This document shows positions 56,286 through 64,000 of a stretch of DNA of 64,000 nt, in pieces. The DNA lies in contig NC_081406.1 in assembly GCF_030272615.1 (NCBI RefSeq), positions 482,517,900 to 482,581,899 on the forward strand. Direction: 5' to 3'. The notes beneath the pieces were generated by a model that saw only the letters and a list, made by a program, of their open reading frames with translations, searched no databases and was not told the origin of the DNA. A program made the position numbers and the translations under genes. How positions within the stretch are numbered: the stretch's first letter is position 1; each line of letters begins with the position of its first letter. Source of the DNA: Cryptomeria japonica. Its lineage: Eukaryota; Streptophyta; Pinopsida; Cupressales; Cupressaceae.

Positions 56286-56763
56286 CGGTCATATGAGTAC
56301 TACGTGCATATGCAAGCTAAAGTATAGGAAAGTAAACATTATTTGAAAAATGATATATCTATAAGTTTGTCGAACGAAGCCCCCAGCGGTATCTTCAGTA
56401 CACAGTTAGGAACCGCACCCTACAAAACACACGTTAGATCACAAAATCACCCAATGCTTACTAAGGAAAGTCATGAAATTTGCGAGTAGCTATATGCCCC
56501 CCCTATTTCGGCTTGCTTATTAGGGAGGTGAAACAGGATAGCATGTTTACTTACGACAAATTGTATGAGAGATTATTGATGAGAGATGTTCACTGAAGAG
56601 GCTTCAACAAAGCTCATTTTGGAACATCCAGGGAGTAAGGGAATGAAAATATGATTCCTACACAACAAACGGCTCAAAAATCGCATCTCCCAAACTCAAG
56701 TTATGATGAAATGAGTGATTTAGGGAAAATTAGGGTTTGAAAGTAAAGGTAAAGGAATGAAAG

Positions 56764-56769
56764 TATATA
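56764..56769 (+). promoter_or_regulatory. Possible TATA box of the antisense PMD gene
   Basis: TATATA 81 bp upstream of the first ATG (56850), in the 580 bp between the Tat2 LTR and the gene. Position is suitable, but the motif is short and common in AT-rich DNA. Confidence 0.3.
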
Positions 56770-56930
56770 CCTTGAAAGTGACTATTGCATTTGTCACTTT
56801 GTTGATTCTGAGTATTGTTCATTGTAGTGGAGCCCACATAGCCATCATCATGCCTTCACGATGACCGGAGCATCCCGCGAGGATTGAGATCATGCGACAG
56901 GCCGTGATCGGTGACGAGCCACTGGACGAG

Positions 56931-57180
56931 GTGAGTTGACTGAACTTTGATTTTGACTTTCTGCATTTCTGTTGACTTTGAGTTTCTGTGATTGAATGCG
57001 GGCCCTAGACTCTGACCCTAGGTCCCACCCAGGGCACCATGGTCCTATCAAGGTGCCATGGTCCCAATTAGGGCTTGGCAAGGGGTGTCAGGGTTAGATT
57101 TCAATGTTCAACAGTTTTCATTTTTCGCATAGATGATTTTGATGATTGAGTACTGATTACACTGATGTTTTGCATCGCAG
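56931..57180 (+). other. PMD gene intron 1
   Basis: Donor GAG/GTGAGT, acceptor TTTTGCATCGCAG/G. Joins exon 1 and 2 in phase 0. Contains GGGCACCATGGTCC and GGTGCCATGGTCCC words (57030-57065). Confidence 0.6.
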
Positions 57181-58786
57181 GGTCTCCCATACATGAGAGA
57201 GCACACGGTGGGGCAGATTCTTCATAGTTTGTGAGATCAGATTCCCCGGCTTACTCAGGTAGAGAGAGATACATTGTCTATAGTAGGTTTGTGGTCTATG
57301 ATTCTTATGCCGGCCATTCGATTTCATCCCGCGATGCTGATGGCACTCATGGAGCGATGGGATCCTGACACATGCACATTCTAGCTTCCAGTAGGGGAGA
57401 TGACGGTGACACTTGAGGATGTGTACCGCATTCTTTGCCTACCAATCAGAGGAGCTACCGTGACATATGCGACCAATCGGTCAGCAGATGATCATCAGAG
57501 GGAGCAGGTATACTGCATAGGGAGAGTCATGCCGAGTGAGACGAGAGGTCGTATCATGGTCAGTTGGCTCTTACATCCTATAGGAGAGGTGCCCCTCATG
57601 AGATGTCTTATGATAGCCATCATTGCACTAGCTGTCTACCCTAATGGGTGAGGTACACACATGCATGGGGGTCTCACATGGTGCATCAGGGCTATGGAGA
57701 GACATAGGAGAGTATACGCCTGGGGTCGGAGTATGCTTGCACATCTCTATCACGACCTCGAGGAGTATGTTTTCGGATAGGGTTGCAGCTTGATGACATG
57801 CACACTTCTGCAGGTGTGGATATTTGAGCACTTTAAATGCACCAGGCCTGTCGGCTATCTGATGAGTGCGGCTAGCGAGCGACCTAGGGTATTTGCTTAT
57901 CCACTTACCAGCGAGTGGAGATTTGGAGATCTACTGTATTGGAGAGTGACATTTGACAGATTGACAGCTGAGGTGACTATATGGAGACCATATCTGCGGA
58001 TGAATAGATGGGATGGGATGGAGAGATAGTTAGCATGCTTACAGAGGAACTGCCTACTGAGAGGGCGATATCCACACATCATAGTCCCATTCTACTTTGA
58101 TCGAGTACGGAGGCAGTTTGGGCTAGAGCAGTGTGTTCCAGCCGATGTGCCCATCTACACTTGACACTCACGAGTCCTTCCCAGACCCAGAGCAGTAGCG
58201 AGACCTATGATAGATGATATCAAGATCACAGATATAGAGGGGTCCGACCAGGATGTGGTCACTGATTATGCTGCAGACCCCGAGGCACAGCGCAGGTATC
58301 TCTCATGGTTTATGAGATCATACCCGGGGCCTATCTTTCCACCAGATCACCCGACAGGCCATCCAGGTCCATGGAGACATGGAGACCGAGATGAGGATCA
58401 GGGATCCAGATCGGAGGAGCCAGAGGAGGGAGAGGGTCATGAGGAGGCAGGAGGGCCTGATCCATCCATAGGAGATCAGCCTAGTGTTGAGGAGGAGGAA
58501 GGAGAGGAAGATGACACAGATAGAGATGATGATGAGGAGAATGAGGATGCAGATGAGGATGAGGAGGAGGAGGATAGAGATGAGGAGGAGTTAGATGCAG
58601 CTCCCCATCATTCAGGAGATGATACCATAGCCTTAGATCCTCTCGTTATTCCCCAAAAGGGGGAACACGAGGTGATACGGAGACCTGTACCCATCACACA
58701 CAGATCATTCGAGCATGGGGAGCCTAGTAGTTCCCAGTCACAGATGCTACCATATCACGATCCCTACTGGTGTGAGGGAGATCCAG

Positions 58787-58866
58787 GTATAGTAGGTTTA
58801 TATTGATTGATTGATGTTTTGATGGTATAAAATGGTACTAATACATGATTTGTTCTACTGCTACAG
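58787..58866 (+). other. PMD gene intron 2 (80 bp)
   Basis: Donor CCAG/GTATAG, acceptor TACTGCTACAG/C. Phase 1; removal keeps the frame across exon 2 and exon 3. Without splicing exon 2 stops at TGA 58804-58806. Confidence 0.7.
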
Positions 58867-59267
58867 CTAATGTGCAGGAGTGGCCTTCTCTGATCCAGCA
58901 AGCAGTGACAGATATCTCCATGACAGTGCAGATCCCTAGTTCCTCACAGGTTGCTTATAGACCTCAAGGGAACGTGGGTCGGCATGATGACTTATTTTCC
59001 CCATTTCGAGTACAGGTAGAGATATGGAGGGAGAGAGAGCGAGCTCTATCAAAGGACCTTCAGCAGGCACGGTGTGATCTAGCAACAGCTCAGGCTGAGG
59101 CTACCTCGTATCGCGTGATCCTTATGGATAGGGATCATAGGAGTTCTTCTCAGAGTCACTCACGATCTATATCACGCTATACCCCTATGGGTGCACCTGC
59201 ATGGCCGGATCAGGAGGGAGCATCTAGTCGTCACTCTCCAGCCACCAGCCCTAGGGATAAGAGATGA

Positions 59268-59865
59268 TCTTATGATGTAGGGTAGGTCACATTTTGGATG
59301 TATAGTGACCTACCTTTGTATATTGATCCACATATATATATATACATGCTTCTTCATCTCAAACATGTTATCTTTAATGTCTAAAACAATGTGTATTTTG
59401 ATTAAAGTTAATACATTTGGTAGATATACATGTATGTTCTGAATTTAATTTCCATGTGATTGATTTCTCAATGCTCCATGATTAAATTGATACATGTGTG
59501 ACTTAATTAAAATATTTTATCAAGTACTACATTGATGATAGGGAAGAAAATATGTGTTAAGCCTAAGAATCATATAACTAATGTGATTTAATTTGAATTT
59601 AAACACAACATGACACGATTCAACTTAACACATAAAGATATTGTATAATATGCCAACATAATGAAAAAAATGTAAATCTTTTGCAATTTACATAAATGAA
59701 TTCAAGACAAACCATAAAGTAAAGAAACACGCTTGTCAGGAACGAAGCAATATAGATTAAACAAAACATCATTTAATTCTATTTGCTCTAACAAAGATAT
59801 GCTAACATATTATCCAATTTTGAAGAAGCGAGAAAGGAAATAGATGAATGATAAGGAATGAGGAA
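59268..59865. other. Non-coding spacer between the PMD gene and Tat2 integrase
   Basis: AT-rich, no ORF of note. Both genes converge here, so it holds two 3' untranslated regions. A short TATATATATATA run lies at about 59334-59345. Confidence 0.6.
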
Positions 59866-61125
59866 TTAAGCATAGTATCTACGCAAGTGCATAGCGTTTA
59901 TAGGGTCTTTAAGAGACGTACCATCTACACCCACTATTTTATAAGCACCTGATCCATAATCTTCAATAACGATATACGGTCCAAGCCAATTAGGACTAAA
60001 TTTTCCCTTTCCTTCAGGTAAGGCATTCACATTGCGCTGATTCTCATAGAGCACTAAGTCACCCACTGAGAAGGAATGTTGAATAACCTTATCATTATAG
60101 CTTCATTGTAGAGTTTTGTGATACGCTTGAATATGCTCAAGAGCATTTATATGCTGTTCATCAAGCATCTCAAGCTGTTGAAGTCTTTGTTCTCTATAAG
60201 CGTCATCATCTACTATACCTTTGAGAGAAACTCTAATTGATGGAATCTCTAATTCTAAAGGCATAATAGCATCAACACCATAAACAAGATTATAAGGGGT
60301 AGTTTCGGAAGCAATTCATACACTTGTTCGGTAGGCCCAAAGAGCATAGATTAGCTGAGTACTCCAATCCTTACCATGCTTATTCACGGTTTTACGAAGA
60401 ATTTGTTCAATTATCTTATTGGATGATTCGGCTTGACCATTTGATTGAGGATAGTATGGTGTAGAAAATCGATGTTTGATATGATACTTCTTGAGGAATT
60501 TCTTCACATCCTTGTTCTTAAATGATGTCCCATTATCAGAGATTATAGTGGAAGGTATCCCAAATCGAGAAATAATGTTTTCTAGAAGAAATCGACAAAT
60601 CACTTCAGCAGTAGTAGAGCGAAGGGGAATAGCTTCTACCCATTTTGTAAAGTAATCTATTGCGGTTATAATGAAAGTATGTCCTTGAGATGAAGGAGGA
60701 GAGATTTTACTGATAAGATCCAGCCCCCATGCAGAGAAAGGCCAAGAAGCTACATGAGAACGAAGTTCTTGGGCAGGAGCATGAATCAAATTATTGTGTT
60801 GTTGACATTGATGACATTTCTTAACAAATGAAAAAGAATCCTGCTGCATAGTTTGCCAATAATATCCCATATGGAGCAACCTTTGAACCAAGGATTTGCC
60901 TCCAAAATGCCCCCCATAGGCACCTGAATGCGCCTCTTCAAGAGCAATAGGGATTTCCGATTTGTTAAGACAATGAAGGAGAAGACCATTATAACCCCTT
61001 CGGTAAAGAACATTAGAAAGAATGATATATCTAGCAAACAGCTTGCAAATTCTAGCCCTAGTGTTCCTATTGGTGGAATTAGGAAAGGTACCATCGGTCA
61101 AGTATCTTACGATATGCGAATACCA
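59866..61125 (-). pseudogene. Tat2 integrase
   Basis: Continues the pol frame after a single TAA (61126-61128). Zinc-binding part with AHSGAYGGHFGG and CHQCQQ (about 60780-60960), catalytic Asp in WGLDLISKI, Asp in ISDNGTSF, Glu in NGQAESSNK: the DDE triad is intact. After the TGA at 60316-60318 and another near 60108, the C-terminal part ends with GKGKFSPNWLGPYIV and a MHLRRYYA tail (stop at 59866-59868). The stops fit CGA-to-TGA transitions. Would insert the element DNA; needs only three codon changes for a full frame, the best-preserved integrase here. Confidence 0.88.
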
Positions 61126-64000
61126 TTAATCTGAGTCTATAAAGTCACAACATGTCACCAAGCTAGAATCATCTACAATAGCCGGAGAAATAAGGTTGTG
61201 AATAACAAATTTAAGATCAACCACAGGGTTCTCAAAAGATACCAAAGAAGCCACACATGCCATTGCGTCCACATGTCGATTATCTTTTCGAGGAACAGGT
61301 TCCATGGTGTAAGAATGAATTTTTTGTAACAAAGAGATAGCAAGGTCTTTATATTGTGATAATTTGTCTTGTTTTGCTTGATACAGTCCTGTTACTTGTC
61401 TTATAATCAGTTGAGAATCTCCAAAAATATGTATGTGTTTTATATTCAAAGCTAAGGCTGCCTTTATTCCTGCTATAAGAGCCTCATACTCAGCAATGTT
61501 ATTGGTACATAGGAAATTGAGACGATAAGATAAGGGAATGGACTTCTTTGTAGGAGAAATCAGAACAACACCTGCCCCCGATCCCGTACGACACTTAGAG
61601 CCATCAAAGTATAACTCCCAAGTTTCATCTTTCTCTGTACAAAGGATGAAGTCATCAGGAAAAGACTCGGGGTTAGGGAAGGAGAAAGGTGAAGGGGTTT
61701 CAACTAGGTGATCGGTCAACACTTGCCCTTTAATTGCTCTTTGTGAAACAAATTTAAGGTCAAATTCAGTTAACATCATAACCCACTTAGCTAGGCGTCC
61801 TGATAAATCAGTTTTAGAGAAAAGATGCTTCAACGGATCAAACTTCACCATGACGTGGACTTCTGAATTTAAAAGATAATGTCTCAATTTCTGAGTCGCA
61901 AACACCAAGGCCAAGCATTGTCTTTCTATCGCATAATATCGGGTCTCATAATCGAGTAAGGTACGACTTATATAATAAAACGGACACTCCTTACCATCTT
62001 TATCATGTTGTGCCAATAATGCTGCAAGAGCATGAGAGGAAGCAGCTGTATAATGAAGGAAGGGTTTAGAAGGTTCGGCAGGTTGAAGGATAGGAGGATT
62101 AGCCAGATACTCTTTTAAATCTTCAAATGCTTGCTGACAATCTTCATTCCATTGAAAAGTGATATTCTTTTTGAGAAGTTGAGTAAAAGGAAAAGTACGA
62201 TCCGCAAGTTGAGATACAAACCTACGAATAGCTTGAATCTTTCCTTGTAAGCTTTTGAGTTGAGACACATTTCTAGGAGGTGGCATGTTGACAATAGCAT
62301 CTATTTTCTTAGTATCCACCTCAATCCCACGATGCGAAACTATGAATCCTAATAGTTTTCCACTATCCACACCAAAAACACATTTTTGGGGATTCCAACG
62401 CATGTGATATTTACGAATCCTTTCAAAGACTTGACGAAGGATCTTAATGTGATCTATGCGGAGAATGGATTTAGCTAAAATATCATCAACATAATCTTCT
62501 AAAATCTTATGTATGTAATCGTGAAAGATAAGGGTCATCGCTCGTTGATAAGTTGCGCCGACATTTTTAAGTCCGAAAGGCATCATTACCCAACAGAATG
62601 TACCCCAAGGAGTGGTGAAAGCAGTTTTGAATTGATCTTGAGGATTAATGAAAATTTGATTGTATCCTAAAAAACCATCCATGAAGGATAATAAAGCATG
62701 TCCTGCTGTAGAATCAACTATCATGTCAATGTTTGGGAGGGGAAAATCATCTTTCAAAGAAGATTTATTTAAATCTCGAAAGTCAGTACACATTCTTATT
62801 TTATTATCTGATTTAGCCACAACGACAATATTTGAAATCCATGGGGAATAATCAATAGGGCGGATAAATCCAGCCTCCAATAATTTTTCAATCTCAGCCT
62901 TAACAAGCAAAGCCACCTTAGGATTCATTTTTTGAATCTTTTGTTTCACAGGCTTAGCATCAGGAACTAAGACAATATTATGAGTGACAATCTTAGGATC
63001 TATACCAAGCATGTTAGAATGTGTCCAAGCAAAGATCTCAGGGAATTCATGCAATAAATCTTCATATTGTTTTTGTTCCTCTTCGTCCAGACATTTTCCA
63101 ATTTTAATAACTTTTTCTTCATTGCCAGAATCCATCTTAACATCAATGGTGTCACTTATAAGAAGATTACTTTGTTGAGGAGTATCCTTTAACTGAGGAA
63201 ATTCTTTCACAATCTCATCGTTATCAGTCTCTTTTCCAAAATAGGCTTCAGTGTTCAAACAATAAGGGAATCCCCTATTGTGATGATAACGAGGAAGAGT
63301 GTCATATGCTCCTAAAAACTTAGCTAAAGCATCATCGGTAGGAAAAACATCCAAAGCACAAGCATACGAAGGATCAATATACTCAGGGTGTCTCATTGGT
63401 AGAGATGTAGAAATAACATTAACACTAATACATGGTCTTCTAGAAGCTTTAGTGCGCTTGCAGGGATTATAACCAAGTCCAAAGGCATAATCATAAAGAT
63501 TATTCTCTAGAGGAACCTTTATTCCTTGTTCGTGAGCACCACTGCCATTTCCATTATACCCATGCTTAGCTAGAATACGAAAACTACGACCATAACGATC
63601 AACCATTTCAGAAAGAGAAGGTGGTTTTTCATAAGACAAAGAATCAAACTCTTCAGAATTGGAAGTGTGAGGAGAAGAAGTTTGAGAAGCGGCCACGAAG
63701 TTATTGTTCATAGGCTCAAGTAATGTTGATTGATTTTTAGCTTCTTCCTTCTTTTCAGCTTTAAGCTCTCTAGAAGGAACCTTATATTCACCTACAAAGG
63801 TAGGATTAAAATCAAGAGATCCCCAATCATCTTCTGCGAGAACCTTCTCAGGATCAAAATCCTTCTTATGTGTAGATTCAAGTCGAGAAGAATCTTCTTC
63901 AGGAGCTCCAGACTTATCCAAAGAATTTTGATCATCAGAGAGCGAGGATTCATCGAGAGGTATCTTGTTTAAAGAGTCATCGCTAGACGAGGAAGGCTTA
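61126..64000 (-). CDS. Tat2 pol: G-patch linker, reverse transcriptase, RNase H, archaeal-type RNase H (enters from the right)
   Basis: Open from the window edge to TAA 61126-61128, 957 codons without a stop. Counting from the TTG at 63921: G-patch-like linker about 115-160 (KHGYNGNGSG, FGLGYNP); RT about 340-540 with DFRDLNK, catalytic Asp 415 in SFMDGFLGYNQ and YVDD 477-480; RT-linked RNase H about 610-730, which lacks the usual first Asp (HYTAASSH); second RNase H about 766-895 with Asp773, Glu811 or 813, Asp835 and Asp885 all present. Loss in the first RNase H and retention in the second agree with the Tat lineage, where the acquired domain is thought to take over. No protease is in the window; it must lie to the right. 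There is no reason to take TTG as a start: the frame continues upstream. Confidence 0.92.
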   Translation of the reverse strand, partial: KPSSSSDDSLNKIPLDESSLSDDQNSLDKSGAPEEDSSRLESTHKKDFDPEKVLAEDDWGSLDFNPTFVGEYKVPSRELKAEKKEEAKNQSTLLEPMNNNFVAASQTSSPHTSNSEEFDSLSYEKPPSLSEMVDRYGRSFRILAKHGYNGNGSGAHEQGIKVPLENNLYDYAFGLGYNPCKRTKASRRPCISVNVISTSLPMRHPEYIDPSYACALDVFPTDDALAKFLGAYDTLPRYHHNRGFPYCLNTEAYFGKETDNDEIVKEFPQLKDTPQQSNLLISDTIDVKMDSGNEEKVIKIGKCLDEEEQKQYEDLLHEFPEIFAWTHSNMLGIDPKIVTHNIVLVPDAKPVKQKIQKMNPKVALLVKAEIEKLLEAGFIRPIDYSPWISNIVVVAKSDNKIRMCTDFRDLNKSSLKDDFPLPNIDMIVDSTAGHALLSFMDGFLGYNQIFINPQDQFKTAFTTPWGTFCWVMMPFGLKNVGATYQRAMTLIFHDYIHKILEDYVDDILAKSILRIDHIKILRQVFERIRKYHMRWNPQKCVFGVDSGKLLGFIVSHRGIEVDTKKIDAIVNMPPPRNVSQLKSLQGKIQAIRRFVSQLADRTFPFTQLLKKNITFQWNEDCQQAFEDLKEYLANPPILQPAEPSKPFLHYTAASSHALAALLAQHDKDGKECPFYYISRTLLDYETRYYAIERQCLALVFATQKLRHYLLNSEVHVMVKFDPLKHLFSKTDLSGRLAKWVMMLTEFDLKFVSQRAIKGQVLTDHLVETPSPFSFPNPESFPDDFILCTEKDETWELYFDGSKCRTGSGAGVVLISPTKKSIPLSYRLNFLCTNNIAEYEALIAGIKAALALNIKHIHIFGDSQLIIRQVTGLYQAKQDKLSQYKDLAISLLQKIHSYTMEPVPRKDNRHVDAMACVASLVSFENPVVDLKFVIHNLISPAIVDDSSLVTCCDFIDSD

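Larger units (their letters stand above)
56850..59267 (+). pseudogene. PMD (plant mobile domain, MAIN-like) gene carried antisense inside Tat2
   Basis: Three exons: 56850-56930, 57181-58786, 58867-59267. Introns have consensus borders (GTGAGT...CATCGCAG; GTATAG...GCTACAG) and preserve phase 0 and phase 1. Exon 2 begins with the PMD: LMERWDPDTCTF and LPVGEMTVTLEDVYRILCLPI (57340-57462), VSWLLHPIGEV, WIFEHFKCTRP (57823-57855), VIWRPY-type text. Then an Asp/Glu-rich segment (about 58400-58610). Exon 3 has a helix-forming RERERALSKDLQQ segment and an Arg/Ser-rich tail. PMD is a domain shared by host MAIN-type silencing factors and transposon proteins. Seven stops (56862, 57232, 57382, 57649, 57778, 58027, 58162), all TGA or TAG, but no frameshift. 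It lies between Tat2 integrase and 3' LTR on the opposite strand. Exon 1 is the least certain part. Confidence 0.75.
54610..64000 (-). mobile_element. Tat2 gypsy element (5' part outside the window)
   Basis: Orientation minus: pol, integrase, spacer with antisense PMD gene, polypurine tract, 3' LTR. It inserted into copia D RT at 54609/54610. The other LTR, gag and protease lie beyond 64000. Preserved frames suggest that it is the youngest large insertion in the window. Confidence 0.88.

Noticed and set aside
57628-57831. Minus-strand frame opposite the PMD exon
   Set aside because: Shadow of the PMD reading; no independent support.
56850-59267. Independent host MAIN gene
   Set aside because: It lies between integrase and the polypurine tract/LTR of one element with no separate insertion borders; seven stops make a functional host gene unlikely.

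Overview
The window looks like repeat-rich intergenic DNA from a land plant with a large genome. I found no convincing single-copy host gene, rRNA or tRNA. Almost everything recognisable is a decayed retrotransposon: Ty1/copia elements with tRNA-iMet-type primer sites, Ty3/gypsy elements of the Tat type (second RNase H, G-patch linker) and of a chromovirus-like Del/Tekay type with a very long LTR, and one plant L1-like LINE. The long AT-rich LTRs, heavy nesting and premature stop codons suit a gymnosperm-like or other giant genome; that is inference, since no species-diagnostic gene is present.

Layout. 1-1979: 3' end and 3' LTR of a Tat-like element. 1980-5136: an orphan coiled-coil ORF (2023-3132), non-coding tail and 3' LTR of a copia element (B), which interrupts the reverse transcriptase of an older copia (A, resuming at 5137). 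5793-18506: a large decayed Tat element (Tat1) carrying a copia solo LTR (16030-17077, target duplication AGTAG). 18507-~22475: a copia 5' LTR and gag-pol (E), joined abruptly to a minus-strand Del-like gypsy (~22475-26183) with a ~3.9 kb LTR (26184-30078). 30079-32126: AT-rich sequence ending in a relative of that LTR. 32127-38770: a complete copia element with two LTRs and a GACAT target duplication. 38776-39982: unassigned DNA with an old copia tail. 39983-42644 and 50328-50479: a minus-strand copia (F) split by a LINE (42645-50308) flanked by a 19-bp target duplication. 50480-54609: copia 5' LTR and gag-pol (D). 54610-64000: a minus-strand Tat element (Tat2) with LTR, polypurine tract, integrase and a nearly uninterrupted pol.

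The two most interesting units are extra genes carried by transposons. Tat2 carries, antisense between its integrase and 3' LTR, a three-exon gene whose second exon has the plant mobile domain (PMD, the MAIN/aminotransferase-like family). Its frame is preserved over about 2 kb and both introns have consensus borders, but seven nonsense codons interrupt it. The LINE carries a third ORF (48416-~49965) downstream of its RT/RNase H ORF and inside the target duplication. Its start codon overlaps the ORF2 stop, and its N-terminal half resembles the plant-transposon-protein fold. A third orphan, the ORF at 2023-3132, lies between a copia element's missing pol and its 3' LTR.

Relative order of insertion from nesting: right side, F, then the LINE and D, then Tat2 inside D; left side, A, then B and Tat1, then Tat0 inside B and copias inside Tat1. 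Only Tat2 pol has long undamaged domains.
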